Part shown: piece after piece, positions 9,520-18,576 of the stretch
How positions within the stretch are numbered: the stretch's first letter is position 1
Layout: each line of letters opens with the position of its first letter
DNA from: a virus
Strand: one strand, 5' to 3'
Virus record (IMG/VR): IMGVR_UViG_3300033153_007207
Location: 1 to 27,888 of that record
Length of the DNA: 27,888 bases
Notes under the pieces: model-generated
What the model saw: the letters and a program-made list of their open reading frames with translations, nothing else
What the model was told of the DNA's origin: nothing
Databases searched by the model: none
Program-made: the position numbers and the translations under genes

Positions 9520-9826
9520 TGCGTTCCTCTAACTTAATTATGCGTTCTTTCCAAACACCTGATTCTGAATCATGCTTAGTTATATGGTCTGAAGAATGTT
9601 TAATATCTTCTCTCATAGCTTCTAAAATAATTGAAGTAGTTGCATTATTAATAGCTGTTACCTCTAATGATTTACTTATAGCTTTTATACTAACGGTATT
9701 TGCTGCTACCTTCTCAGCTAGCATAACATATCCTATATTTAATTGAATTCCCCAGACTATTCCACCTATTACTACTAAGACGCCAGCCGGTGATAACCAG
9801 GCTTGAGCCCACTGTGGTATTGTCAT
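9497..9826 (-). CDS. Membrane protein with N-terminal TM and C-terminal helix (holin- or spanin-like candidate)
   Basis: This 109-residue protein has one clear membrane segment near the N-terminus (about residues 13-35, AGVLVVIGGIVWGIQLNIGY) followed by a helical, charged C-terminal region ending in EERNGGFKER. The topology, one N-terminal anchor with a long soluble coiled tail, fits some phage holins or lysis regulators and also small membrane-anchored packaging-region proteins. No lysin gene is visible in the window, so a lysis role is speculative. It lies between large terminase (8 bases) and the HNH gene (overlap). Confidence 0.75.
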   Translation of the reverse strand: MTIPQWAQAWLSPAGVLVVIGGIVWGIQLNIGYVMLAEKVAANTVSIKAISKSLEVTAINNATTSIILEAMREDIKHSSDHITKHDSESGVWKERIIKLEERNGGFKER

Positions 9827-9834
9827 ATTTTGTT

Positions 9835-11151
9835 TTATCCTAATGGGTCTACATTATAGGAGTGGGTATATAAAGCATAACGCACAGCGTCAGCAATATG
9901 AGAAAATTGATCGTGTTTAGGTCGTTCATTGAGCAATCCTTCTTTATCATCCCATTTGTAGTTATTTAGAGTTGCTATCGTGTCCTCACACGAGGCATCA
10001 ACAAACAATCTGTCATGTTCAAGTAAAGACTGAACGTATCCAATCCCGAGTAATTTATCTTTCTTTGCATTTATTGTGCTTATATCGTATTCATGTGCTA
10101 AATCCAAACGAGTTTGTTTAGCTGCTGAATCAATATAGATAAAGTCTAACTTATGTCTAGCTATCTTACCTTGCAAACGCTCGGCTACTTCACTAGTGCT
10201 CTTTGGAATAAATTGAAACTCATCAATTATATAAAAAGCATATCCATCTGTTGCTACAGCTACGAAGGCTGTAGGGTCCTTGAAACCTAAATCTAGTCCG
10301 CCTATTATGTCCCATACATCTAAAGTTGTTAAATCTACATCTATAATATGGTGTTCTTTTAAGTCCCAAATTTGTCCCTCTAAGGCTATGAAATCTGCTT
10401 CATATTCTTGTTTAAACTTAGCATCATTCATAGATGCTCTAGCATCTTCTATGTCTTGTCTGATTGCTCTAGGGTTATCATACCATCCACTCTTTATTGA
10501 GCACCATGCTGGATATTCCTGAGCTCTACCTTCTTCTACGTTATAATCATATCCGCGCATCCAGTAGTCATAAAACCAGTTTTTGCCACGAGGTGTGCTT
10601 ATAAATACTGCTTTTGAGTTAGGCTTATCTAATGTCGGTCTTAATTGCACGTTAAAAACGCTAGCGCCGTCATCATTTAAGGCTGCTTCATCAAATATGA
10701 TGAAGTCATAGCTACGTCCAACTACTGAGTCAGCTTGTGAAACTGAACCCATTCTAATTGTCGAGCCATTCTTTAATTCTATAATTTTATCCTTAGCATT
10801 ACTACGCTCTAACTCTATGTCAAACATATTTAAGTACTTGCGTTGTAAGTCCCAGCTAATAGCTGATAAAGAATAATTAGGCGCCATTATTAATATATTG
10901 GAACCTGGGTTTAGGGTTACTATATGCCCTATCATATTACTTATTTCGGATTTTCCAGTTCTTCTGCTAAGACAAGCTACTATGAATCTATACGTTGGAT
11001 TCTGAATCGCGTTTATCAAAGCTACCTGTGGAGGTACTGGCACAAACTCACGTAGTGCCATGTAATTCTCTATAGGTAGCTTCAAAAAGCGCTCTGCTTC
11101 GCTGTATTTAGTTAATTCAGTTGAGCTAACATCCTGTCGGCTTATTTCCAT
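9835..11151 (-). CDS. Terminase large subunit (ATPase and nuclease)
   Basis: This 438-residue DNA-packaging motor cuts concatemers and pumps DNA through the portal. The ATPase half shows Walker A at 62-68 (SRRTGKS), Walker B at 149-155 (DFIIFDE, with Asp154 and Glu155) and a coupling motif at 185-189 (STPRG). The nuclease half has three acidic residues in the expected RNase H-like places: Asp287 (GGLDLGFKDPTAF), Asp341 (DFIYIDSAA) and Asp421 (SHIADAVRYAL). Length is normal and all motifs are intact. The start overlaps the stop of the 100-residue gene (TAATG). The small subunit lies far upstream at 17971-18432 rather than adjacent. Confidence 0.96.
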   Translation of the reverse strand: MEISRQDVSSTELTKYSEAERFLKLPIENYMALREFVPVPPQVALINAIQNPTYRFIVACLSRRTGKSEISNMIGHIVTLNPGSNILIMAPNYSLSAISWDLQRKYLNMFDIELERSNAKDKIIELKNGSTIRMGSVSQADSVVGRSYDFIIFDEAALNDDGASVFNVQLRPTLDKPNSKAVFISTPRGKNWFYDYWMRGYDYNVEEGRAQEYPAWCSIKSGWYDNPRAIRQDIEDARASMNDAKFKQEYEADFIALEGQIWDLKEHHIIDVDLTTLDVWDIIGGLDLGFKDPTAFVAVATDGYAFYIIDEFQFIPKSTSEVAERLQGKIARHKLDFIYIDSAAKQTRLDLAHEYDISTINAKKDKLLGIGYVQSLLEHDRLFVDASCEDTIATLNNYKWDDKEGLLNERPKHDQFSHIADAVRYALYTHSYNVDPLG

Positions 11152-11453
11152 TATATATTCCCTACTACCTTAAATCTTCGTATTTGCGAACTATTGGTAA
11201 ATACAGTGTTAGATATTATACCTTGCACTCTCCATTTACCTTCTATGTCTAAATCGCCGTCTACCGTTACATATTCAATATACCCGTCTATACCATCAGT
11301 AGTAAACTCTGCAAGTTGTGTTACTGTTGTCCTATCCGGCTTTTCGAATTTGATACGTAAGTCGGTAGCCCCAGAGATATCCAAAGCTGTAGTAGTATTT
11401 GACTCTACTATTTTTAATCTAAATGTAGTTCCTATATCATTTAGGTGTATCAT
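11151..11453 (-). CDS. Small Ig-fold-like (BppU-N-like) structural protein
   Basis: The 100 residues form one probable beta sandwich: IHLNDIGTTFRLKIVES, then DISGATDLRIKFEKPDRT, then DGYIEYVTVDGDLDIEGKWR. The pattern of a polar beta domain with a KPD turn and a GDLD..GKW strand resembles the N-terminal Ig-like domain of baseplate upper proteins. It overlaps the repeat-protein gene by 4 bases (ATGA) and the large terminase by 1 base. It may anchor or cap the repeat protein, but that is inference from adjacency. Confidence 0.72.
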   Translation of the reverse strand: MIHLNDIGTTFRLKIVESNTTTALDISGATDLRIKFEKPDRTTVTQLAEFTTDGIDGYIEYVTVDGDLDIEGKWRVQGIISNTVFTNSSQIRRFKVVGNI

Positions 11454-13999
11454 GAAAATCTCCGAGTTACTCTATAAATATTATCCATTAATCTTGTTAC
11501 TTCTACTTCAAAATCAACTATTTCAGTAGAGGCTTCTCCTTCTAATACATATGCATTATATGTGCTTAAAGTTAATGCATCTACATTAGTATTTACATAT
11601 GTATCATATTGTATAGTACTTTGATATTCTGTTAAAGCTAAATTATCTACGTTAGTATTTACAGTTGTTAAGTAACCTGTAGTACTTTGATGTGTAGTTA
11701 AAGTTAATGCATCAACATTAGTTGTTATTACTATATCATTACTTAGGGTTGTAGTATATGTAGTTAGTACTAATTGATCTGTATTAGTAGTTATTTCTAC
11801 ATCGTAGTGTATAGCACTTTGGTAACTTGTTAAAGTTAATGCATCTACAACTGTATCTACAGTTGTTGCATAAGCTATATCACTTTGGTAACTAACTAAG
11901 CTTAATGTACCTACGCTAGTACTTATTTCTACATCATATTGTATAGCACTTTGGTAACTTGTTAAAGTTAACGCATCTATATTAGTATCTAGTTCTACAT
12001 CATAATGTACAACACTTTGATAACTTGTTAAAGCTAGTGCGTCTACATTAGTTACTATTTCTGAAGCTTCAGTTATAGTGCCTTGATAAGTAGATAATGT
12101 TAAATTATCTACATTAGTATCTATCTCTACATCGTAACGTATAGCACTTTGATAACTTGTTAACGTTAATGCGTCTACATTAGTAGATAAATTTATATCC
12201 GTATTTATAGATATTGGATAAGTAATTAAACTTAAAGCGTCTACATTAGTAGTTACTTCTACATCACTTTCTAATGTTGCCGTATAACTAGTTAAAGTTA
12301 ATGCATCTACATTAGTATCTACAGTTATTAGATAATTTACATCACTTATATATTCAGTTAATACTAAATTATCTACATTAGTATCTACAGTTATTAAGTA
12401 ATCTATATCACCTTGATAGCTAGTTAATGTTAAGTTATCTACATTAGTATCTACTTCTACATCGTTAGCTACAGTACTTTGGTGCTCTACTAAACTTAAA
12501 GCATCTACCTTAGTAGATATATTTATATCTGTATTTACAGATATTGGATAAGCATTTAAACTTAAAGCATCTACGTTAGTATCTATTTCTACATCGTAGC
12601 GAATAGTACTTTGATATTCAGCTAATACTAAATTATCTACATTAGTATCTACAGTTGTTAAATAACCTGTAGTACTTTGATAAGTATTAAGGCTTAGCTG
12701 AGCTACAGTAGTATCTATCTCTACATCGTAGCGAATAGTACTTTGATATTCAACTAGACTTAAGTTATCCACTTTAGCTGATATATTTACATCAGTATTT
12801 AGTGAAGTTAAATAAGTAGTTAGTGTTAAGTTATCTACATTAGTAGTTACTTCTACATCGTTAGCTACAGTACTTTGGTACTCTACTAAACTTAAAACAT
12901 CTACATTAGTATCTACAGTTGTTAAGTAACCTACAGTACTTTGATAAGTATTAAGGCTTAGCTGTGCTACAGTAGTAGTTACTTCTACATCGTTAGCTAC
13001 AGTACTTTGGTACTCTACTAAACTTAAACCATCTACTACAGTATCTATTTCTACATCGTATTGGGTAGTACTTTGGTAAGTATTTAAGATTAAAGCATCT
13101 ACATTAGTATCTACTTCTACATCGTAATGTATAGTGCTTTGGTAAGTAAATGTACTTAAGTAGTCTCTATTACAATCTACAGTTGTTGAGTAACCTGCAG
13201 TACTTTGGTAAGTAGTTAAGGTTAAAGCATCTACTATAGTATCTATCTCTACATCATAGTTGACAGTACTTTGATATTCTGTTAAAGCTAAGTTATCTAC
13301 TTTAGCACTTATATTAATATCAGTATTTAGCGATGTTGGATAAGCTACTAAGCTTAGAGCATCTACTACAGTATCTATCTTTACATCGTAACGTATAGTA
13401 CTTTGATAAGTAGTTAATGTAAGAGCATCTACGTTAGTAGTTACTTCTACATCGTTAGTTACAGTACTTTGGTACTCTACTAAACTTAAGTTATCTACAT
13501 TAGTATCTACTTCTACGTCATTAGCTACAGTACTTTGGTATTCTACTAGATTTAAAGCGTCTATGGCAGTATCTATTTCTACATCGTAGCGAATAGTACC
13601 TTGATACTCTACTAGGCTTAAAGCATCTACATTAGTATCTACAGTTGTTACGTACCCTACAGTACTTTGATAAGTAGTTAACGTTAAGTTATCTACTATA
13701 GTATCTATTTCCGTAGCACCAGATTCAGTTTCTTGTATTATCTGACCATTGTATAGATATTTACTCGCACCAATTTCTTGATAAATTCTACCCTTATGTA
13801 AGTATTTATTTACTATAGGTATTTCCCTAAATAGTACTTCATGCCCTGTTAATGTAAGAGCATCTACATTAGTAGTTATTTTTGCATCAATTTGTATAGT
13901 GCTTTGATAAGTACTTAATGTTAGACTATCTGCTTTAAGATATAATTTAACATTGGGAGATATAGTAGTTATTATTCTTATTAATGATGGTCTAGTCAT
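11450..13999 (-). CDS. Giant 22-residue tandem-repeat protein
   Basis: The 849 residues consist almost wholly of a 22-residue unit with consensus NVDALTLTTYQSTIRYDVEI followed by DT. After a 21-residue start there are two diverged units (22-65), a 35-residue insert with a doubled motif (YLHKGRIYQEIG and YLYNGQIIQETE), then 33 uninterrupted units (101-826) and a 23-residue basic tail. The D-x-L-x-L and T/E-Y-Q-S alternation predicts a beta solenoid or extended beta fibre. I recall similar leucine/tyrosine beta-repeat proteins in uncultured phages. It is probably a virion fibre or surface layer. It lies between a LamG gene and the small Ig-like gene. Confidence 0.85.
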   Translation of the reverse strand: MTRPSLIRIITTISPNVKLYLKADSLTLSTYQSTIQIDAKITTNVDALTLTGHEVLFREIPIVNKYLHKGRIYQEIGASKYLYNGQIIQETESGATEIDTIVDNLTLTTYQSTVGYVTTVDTNVDALSLVEYQGTIRYDVEIDTAIDALNLVEYQSTVANDVEVDTNVDNLSLVEYQSTVTNDVEVTTNVDALTLTTYQSTIRYDVKIDTVVDALSLVAYPTSLNTDINISAKVDNLALTEYQSTVNYDVEIDTIVDALTLTTYQSTAGYSTTVDCNRDYLSTFTYQSTIHYDVEVDTNVDALILNTYQSTTQYDVEIDTVVDGLSLVEYQSTVANDVEVTTTVAQLSLNTYQSTVGYLTTVDTNVDVLSLVEYQSTVANDVEVTTNVDNLTLTTYLTSLNTDVNISAKVDNLSLVEYQSTIRYDVEIDTTVAQLSLNTYQSTTGYLTTVDTNVDNLVLAEYQSTIRYDVEIDTNVDALSLNAYPISVNTDINISTKVDALSLVEHQSTVANDVEVDTNVDNLTLTSYQGDIDYLITVDTNVDNLVLTEYISDVNYLITVDTNVDALTLTSYTATLESDVEVTTNVDALSLITYPISINTDINLSTNVDALTLTSYQSAIRYDVEIDTNVDNLTLSTYQGTITEASEIVTNVDALALTSYQSVVHYDVELDTNIDALTLTSYQSAIQYDVEISTSVGTLSLVSYQSDIAYATTVDTVVDALTLTSYQSAIHYDVEITTNTDQLVLTTYTTTLSNDIVITTNVDALTLTTHQSTTGYLTTVNTNVDNLALTEYQSTIQYDTYVNTNVDALTLSTYNAYVLEGEASTEIVDFEVEVTRLMDNIYRVTRRFS
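11522..13699 (-). repeat. Thirty-three 66-bp tandem coding repeats
   Basis: Residues 101-826 of the protein above are encoded by 33 in-phase units of exactly 66 bases with no indels. The nucleotide copies differ mostly by substitution. Some blocks are near-identical, such as the STVANDVEV copies and the repeated pairing of units 11-12 with 13-16, implying recent recombination within the array. Confidence 0.9.
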
Positions 14000-14003
14000 G
14001 TTA

Positions 14004-14765
14004 TTACTCTGGTATTAGGATTTGGTATGGGTTACTATCTATACTTTTATGTTCTTTATCTGATAATACTCTATCCCAAATATAAACACAGTATACTGGG
14101 TACAGCCATTGGTAACTATCAACTGTAGTATAATTTAGTAGTGAAAAATTTGCGGCATTTGTGCTCCAGGTGAAGCTATTAACACTTAAAGGGCTTAAGG
14201 GCTTACCATCTGTGTAAAAATCAACACCTGCACTAGAACTAGCACTAATACCGTATCCGTGTGTAAGACCTATTGTACTGTCACTCTCTACAGCAGTGTT
14301 ATAGTCTGTATCTACATAAAATACTATTTGGTTACTACCAGGTATAAAACCAAGACACCAACCGTTCGTACCACTACCTGCGGTAGACTTATCTATTAGT
14401 ATTGGAAACAGTCCATCTGCAGGATCCGGTCTTTCAGTTATAGTATATATTGAAAGTGCATCAGTAGTTGGCATTAAGGGGTTTTCATCAGCTATATTTG
14501 CTATAAGAAGTCTTGAATAGGTGTGCGTTGCTTTAATATAACTCCCATCTTTACCATATCCATGACCAACGAAGGAATCTGCAATACTGAATTGATTATT
14601 GCCTGTCAAATCTATTGCACTTTTTTTTTCTCTAAGTAACCAGCACCCTACTAAACCTTTAGCTAATGGATGTTTATAATCAATTTTTACATTACCAGTA
14701 GGTTTACGTTTAGGCGTTAGTAATTCTGGCATCTCCCATTTTGGATCTGGTATCTGGTATGCCAT
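14004..14765 (-). CDS. LamG-domain (concanavalin-like) structural protein
   Basis: This 253-residue protein has a short N-terminal linker and then a LamG-like domain: HPLAKGLVGCWLLREKKS opens it, FYTDGKPLSP marks the mid-domain, and the end VYIWDRVLSDKEHKSI followed by NPYQILIPE is a common C-terminal signature of these phage domains. Such domains bind carbohydrate or act as decoration modules. It differs from the LamG paralogue pair further downstream in the operon, so it is an independent member. It overlaps the 142-residue gene by one base (TAATG) and precedes the repeat-protein gene by 4 bases. Confidence 0.83.
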   Translation of the reverse strand: MAYQIPDPKWEMPELLTPKRKPTGNVKIDYKHPLAKGLVGCWLLREKKSAIDLTGNNQFSIADSFVGHGYGKDGSYIKATHTYSRLLIANIADENPLMPTTDALSIYTITERPDPADGLFPILIDKSTAGSGTNGWCLGFIPGSNQIVFYVDTDYNTAVESDSTIGLTHGYGISASSSAGVDFYTDGKPLSPLSVNSFTWSTNAANFSLLNYTTVDSYQWLYPVYCVYIWDRVLSDKEHKSIDSNPYQILIPE

Positions 14766-15193
14766 TATGTTATTCCGTAAGTATAACCGCGCACTTTAAG
14801 CCCTAATGTTAGTGAAACATTACTAGTATTCTCAATATAGTATTCATCATCTGGGTGCATATTACGAACACCGTCAAGATAACGTGTTTCACTACTTGAA
14901 ACTACTAAAAAATTACCAACATATGTTTGTTTAGTTCCATCATTTGTTTCTACAGGTATTGGTGCTTGAGTAGTTCCATCACTAGCGCGTCTATATAGAT
15001 TAACTATTTCGCCACTTGCAATTCCTGAACTAATAGTTAACTGAAAATCAAGTAATGGATATTCTTGTTCACTATTGATTGCAGTAGCTATGCTACTTGT
15101 ATTACCCTCCGTAGAAAAATCACCTGTTGTTATTGATGCTGATGCAATACAGGTAGCATAACTACCTGCTGAAATTAGTGTTTCGTTAGTCAT
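14765..15193 (-). CDS. Conserved beta-rich virion protein
   Basis: This 142-residue protein contains PLLDFQLTISSGIASGEIVN, LYRRASDGTTQAPIPVE and the ending SSETRYLDGVRNMHPDDEYY then IENTSNVSLTLGLKVRGYTY. I recall this ending in phage virion proteins often found beside LamG genes; the function is unknown. The fold is likely a beta sandwich. The start is 2 bases after the 468-residue gene's stop and the stop overlaps the next start, so it is translated in register with the surrounding structural genes. Confidence 0.78.
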   Translation of the reverse strand: MTNETLISAGSYATCIASASITTGDFSTEGNTSSIATAINSEQEYPLLDFQLTISSGIASGEIVNLYRRASDGTTQAPIPVETNDGTKQTYVGNFLVVSSSETRYLDGVRNMHPDDEYYIENTSNVSLTLGLKVRGYTYGIT

Positions 15194-15195
15194 TT

Positions 15196-16602
15196 TTATC
15201 CTGCGTGTAAATCAAACTCAGTATCGATATATATTGTTGTACTTGGTTTGTATATATATACTCTTACAATCGGTACACACTTAGTGCCTGAAATTGTAGC
15301 AATATCTATTTTTTGTTTGTATGTTGGTGCATTGCTCCAAGTTGAAACGGAGTCAGTATCTAGCACAGTTGTGGAAAGATTATATACATCTAATTCACTG
15401 CTATAAACTGCTGTTTTACTTAAGTTGCTAGTAGTATTTGTGTAAATAAGTTCTACTCTAATATCACTTTCTGTTAGTTCTTCATTTGAACCAAAGAATA
15501 CACGAATTGAGTCAGTATCTACGGCTGAAAAATCAGCCATTTTAACTGGAATATCGAAATAGTGTGGTACTGATAAGCTAGCCTTATCTGTTGTGATAGT
15601 CTTAAGGCTCATAAACCCGCCTTCTGGAAACATAAAACTACCATCAGTTCTTATTACATTGTATTCACTTACAGTTTCACCTTCCCTTGATAGTAATAAA
15701 TAATTATCTGCTTTTCCTGTAATAATGTCGCTTTCACTAATTAGAACTCTTCCTGCTACTGAAATGAAACCTGAAGAATCAGTAAATAGTGTGAAACTAT
15801 CAGGTAGTATACAGTCTTGTATTTCTATATATACAATAAACATCCCACCCCAGCTATCAAAGTCACCCTTATATATACCAGGTACAACACTTAAATCACA
15901 ATTTAATAGATCTATAAGCACACCTTGACCACTACCAGGATCTATTAGTCCATCAAACTCGCCGTCACCGGATACAGTTGCTTCAGTATTTATAAAAGAA
16001 TATTTAGCTCCACCCATTGGTCTAGCTAGTCTACTATTTTGACCAGAACCATTTCCACCATTAGAGGATCTTATTTCACTATTTGATATTATGAATTGGC
16101 AGTCTCCCTGATTACTATTAAAAGCTGCGATATTTTCTCCAGTAAGGTCAACTAAACACTTATTTAGTACTAATGTACCATTACCAGTTTGTAATCCAAC
16201 ACCGTGACTATGGTTCACTGAAACTTTTATTCCTTGCATGTAAGTGTTATAAAATGCTGACTGCCCCTCTAGATTAACCACTCCAGTGGAGTTTTTCATT
16301 TCAACAGAGTCTTCTCTATTTGAGTCATCTACACTAACTATATATAATGTAGAACCGCCCATAGTATCTCCAATATGAGCATACGACATAGTTTCGGTAT
16401 GTTCATCAGAAACAACTATAAAGTCGCCATCTTCTGGTAGATTAACAGCAGCCATAGCGCTAGTAATAGCATTGAAGTATTCAGACGCTGTACTAGACCA
16501 TGCGCCAGTAAGCTTGGTATCAGAGATACCATCAGTTGCGACTGAGTCTATTGTACTCCCATCAGCTATACCACCAGTTTTTACATAGTAGTAATTAGGC
16601 AT
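15196..16602 (-). CDS. Predicted right-handed beta-helix virion protein
   Basis: The 468 residues begin MPNYYYVKTGGIADGSTIDS. The opening GAWSSTASEYFNAITSAMAA is the sort of window-filling motif that often precedes a parallel beta-helix. Residues about 85-320 have short strands separated by N/G/S turns (QGIKVSVNHSHGVGL, LVLNKCLVDLTGENI, CQFIISNSEIRSS), consistent with pectate-lyase-like coils. The last 120 residues form a separate beta domain. No catalytic set can be assigned, so binding or structure is as likely as glycan cleavage. It overlaps the previous gene by one base (TAATG). Confidence 0.78.
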   Translation of the reverse strand: MPNYYYVKTGGIADGSTIDSVATDGISDTKLTGAWSSTASEYFNAITSAMAAVNLPEDGDFIVVSDEHTETMSYAHIGDTMGGSTLYIVSVDDSNREDSVEMKNSTGVVNLEGQSAFYNTYMQGIKVSVNHSHGVGLQTGNGTLVLNKCLVDLTGENIAAFNSNQGDCQFIISNSEIRSSNGGNGSGQNSRLARPMGGAKYSFINTEATVSGDGEFDGLIDPGSGQGVLIDLLNCDLSVVPGIYKGDFDSWGGMFIVYIEIQDCILPDSFTLFTDSSGFISVAGRVLISESDIITGKADNYLLLSREGETVSEYNVIRTDGSFMFPEGGFMSLKTITTDKASLSVPHYFDIPVKMADFSAVDTDSIRVFFGSNEELTESDIRVELIYTNTTSNLSKTAVYSSELDVYNLSTTVLDTDSVSTWSNAPTYKQKIDIATISGTKCVPIVRVYIYKPSTTIYIDTEFDLHAG

Positions 16603-17117
16603 TATCTATACTCCCCTGGTAAGCTATCCCATACCATATCTTTCTCATCGTTTAAAAACCATGTAACACCATTGACGTTAGAAAATCTATCGTCAATCTC
16701 GTTATACTCATCTGTACTTATACCTAAATATGTAGCGCGTGCATTAGCATTAGCTCCACCCCTACTTTCAACTGCTTGAAAGAAGGAGTAAGCATTGCCT
16801 AAATTGTGTGCATTTTCATCAATCATCATGCGACCTAAGACTCTACGGTCGAAGTCAGCTTGATCTTGGTGAATAGCCATTTTAGTAATCTCACCCATAG
16901 TACTTTGTTTAACAGCGTAATTTACTTCATTAAAGCCCGCAGTAGTAATAGCTAAGTTATCGTTAGCTATCACTACAGTATTGGCGTCATCAACTACATC
17001 TAGTTTTAACTTCTTGCGAATTATTTCACCAGTATGTAAGATATAATCAACTGATATTGAGCGCTGACCGTGATGGTTAACGCTGTCATCAATAATATTG
17101 CGAGTAGTTACGCTCAT
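16602..17117 (-). CDS. Conserved structural-operon protein of unknown function
   Basis: I place the start at the ATG at 17117 (MSVTTRNIIDDSVNHHGQRS, 171 residues) because the longer frame begins at a TTG (17153) inside the upstream gene. The ATG is 2 bases after that gene's stop, although no strong ribosome binding site is visible. The middle shows DFDRRVLGRMMIDENAHNLG and a helical-looking NAYSFFQAVESRGG. No family is recognised. A virion or assembly function is inferred from its place between two beta-rich structural genes. Confidence 0.75.
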   Translation of the reverse strand: MSVTTRNIIDDSVNHHGQRSISVDYILHTGEIIRKKLKLDVVDDANTVVIANDNLAITTAGFNEVNYAVKQSTMGEITKMAIHQDQADFDRRVLGRMMIDENAHNLGNAYSFFQAVESRGGANANARATYLGISTDEYNEIDDRFSNVNGVTWFLNDEKDMVWDSLPGEYR

Positions 17118-17119
17118 AA

Positions 17120-17554
17120 TTAATCTATCGTAAAGATACCTGATGCAGACCAAGTTACTGTTAAGTCACCTGCTGACATATCTACTGTACCTAGTTCTAC
17201 GTACGCTACAGCGTCGTCTGATACAGAGTTGTATATAATACCCCATGTAGCTGTTGCTGTATGAGATGCATGAACTGCCCAAGTTGGATTAGTTGCTGAA
17301 TCGAATTTCATTCCAGTTCCACCATCGTCTGTTACTAGAGTAGCTAAAGTACCTAAAGAAGTACCATCTGCAGCATATGTACCATTTGGGCACTCATTAG
17401 CACTGAAATCACTCCAAGTCGGAGTTGTAGAAGCAGCTGTTGGAGTTATTGTTTCATCTACGATTGCTAGATAGAAAGGATCAGTTGAACCCCAATCACC
17501 CTCTATCATTTTTAGTTTAGCTTCATTGAAAACTGTTACGTCACCTGTTGCCAT
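17120..17554 (-). CDS. Beta-rich virion protein
   Basis: This 144-residue protein opens MATGDVTVFNEAKLKMIEGD and ends VDMSAGDLTVTWSASGIFTI. The ending and the HTATATWGIIYNSVSDDAVA stretch resemble a widespread phage virion protein type of unknown role. It is low in charge and rich in Thr, Ala and Ser, suggesting a stable beta fold. It follows the 137-residue gene closely, in the first part of the late operon, and may be a head or tail decoration protein. Confidence 0.78.
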   Translation of the reverse strand: MATGDVTVFNEAKLKMIEGDWGSTDPFYLAIVDETITPTAASTTPTWSDFSANECPNGTYAADGTSLGTLATLVTDDGGTGMKFDSATNPTWAVHASHTATATWGIIYNSVSDDAVAYVELGTVDMSAGDLTVTWSASGIFTID

Positions 17555-17557
17555 AAT

Positions 17558-17971
17558 TTATATTCCTATTGTTATTATCCCTGATAAATCACCTTCCGAT
17601 GAACTACAGGATATTACTAATGCAGTACCTTGAGGTATAATTAACCTAGGAGTGCTTATGTATGTTGTTAATTCTGTTGGTAACTCTAATCTATCTAACT
17701 GACCTAAAATACCAAGATATTGAGCGTCCGCGCAGGCTATTGCCAGTACATTAGGAGTTTCGCTATTTTGCAATATTTTATTGAATGGACGTATAGTTAA
17801 TGGTCTAGAAAATACCGGTTCATTTACTACAGAGTATATCTGCATGTTACTTGATTTCATTGTAGAGGAAATTTTAATTTCTTCTAGTATCAAATCATGT
17901 TCTTCTAAATTCTTAAGGTAAAAGAATATATCACTGCTTGGTCTTACTGAGTTAAAAGGTAATACCCACAT
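17558..17971 (-). CDS. Hypothetical protein following small terminase
   Basis: This 137-residue protein (MWVLPFNSVRPSSDIFFYLK start) has no recognised family. It seems to be mixed beta with hydrophobic strands near the end (STPRLIIPQGTALVISCSSS and GIITIGI) that look like a virion beta sandwich. Its ATG shares a base with the stop of the small terminase gene (TAATG), indicating coupled translation and strong confidence that it is expressed. Confidence 0.72.
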   Translation of the reverse strand: MWVLPFNSVRPSSDIFFYLKNLEEHDLILEEIKISSTMKSSNMQIYSVVNEPVFSRPLTIRPFNKILQNSETPNVLAIACADAQYLGILGQLDRLELPTELTTYISTPRLIIPQGTALVISCSSSEGDLSGIITIGI

Positions 17972-18432
17972 TATTGCTCTTCCGCCAATTTACCTAGCAA
18001 GTTGTCATAGTTAGTGCCAAAGCTAGGGTTTTGTACATTGATTTGTTGTTTGATGTTGGTACCGCTTCCTGAAGAGCTTTGTTCTAACTTAAGCTCTTCA
18101 ATACGCATCTTATGCTGTAGTTGAATAATATCTAAGATATCTTTGTTAGTACCTATTTCGGAGTCTTGCATTTCTTCTACTTTAATATCTAGTAGCTTGT
18201 CCATGATTTCTTGTAATTTGCCGCGGTTCATATAGCCCTGTTCGAAGAATATGGTGTCTATGAAGCGTTTGACTTCAGGTTTGCGTAAATAGTACGAAAC
18301 CTTTTCTACAGGAATGCCTAAGGCTTCTGCCGTGGTCTTTGAATCGCCACATGCTAAATACGTTTTGGCTATTTCCAAAGATTCCGGCGATACGCCAAAG
18401 TCTTCGTCTGGTGCTGCTATCTGTGTACTCAT
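17971..18432 (-). CDS. Probable terminase small subunit
   Basis: I chose the ATG at 18432 (MSTQIAAPDEDFGVSPESLE, 153 residues) because GGAG sits about 10 bases upstream. The longer frame starts at a TTG at 18540 that overlaps the promoter's downstream region. An N-terminal DNA-binding helix-turn-helix is suggested by EIAKTYLACGDSKTTAEALG followed by IPVEKVSYYLRKPEVKRFI, where helix 3 would recognise the packaging site. Next comes a long helical oligomerisation region and a C-terminal tail (NPSFGTNYDNLLGKLAEEQ). First gene of the late operon, typical for TerS. It is separated from the large terminase by nine genes. Confidence 0.8.
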   Translation of the reverse strand: MSTQIAAPDEDFGVSPESLEIAKTYLACGDSKTTAEALGIPVEKVSYYLRKPEVKRFIDTIFFEQGYMNRGKLQEIMDKLLDIKVEEMQDSEIGTNKDILDIIQLQHKMRIEELKLEQSSSGSGTNIKQQINVQNPSFGTNYDNLLGKLAEEQ

Positions 18433-18547
18433 GTATAGTGTTCTCCAATGCTTAAAAAAGTTTTCCCCTCTATCCTTTAGGGTAATTAAAAAGTGGAGCA
18501 AATCATCGCGTACGAGAAGTTCGGTGGATGGTACTCCCAATAGTTAT

Positions 18548-18576
18548 ATTATACCATAAAAGTATAAAAATGTCAA
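18548..18576 (-). promoter_or_regulatory. Late-operon promoter, sigma70 consensus
   Basis: On the minus strand TTGACA (18571-18576) is followed by a 17-base spacer and TATAAT (18548-18553), matching E. coli sigma70 consensus in both boxes and spacing. It lies about 115 bases upstream of the small-terminase ATG and should drive the entire leftward operon. Confidence 0.88.

Noticed and set aside
11522-13699. CRISPR array
   Set aside because: The 66-base repeats are in frame, have no unique spacers, and encode a continuous protein.
17117-17153. Longer N-terminus of the 171-residue protein from TTG 17153
   Set aside because: It begins at TTG inside the upstream gene. ATG 17117, directly after the stop, is more likely.
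18432-18540. Longer small terminase from TTG 18540
   Set aside because: It starts near the promoter's transcription start and lacks a ribosome binding site. ATG 18432 has GGAG upstream.
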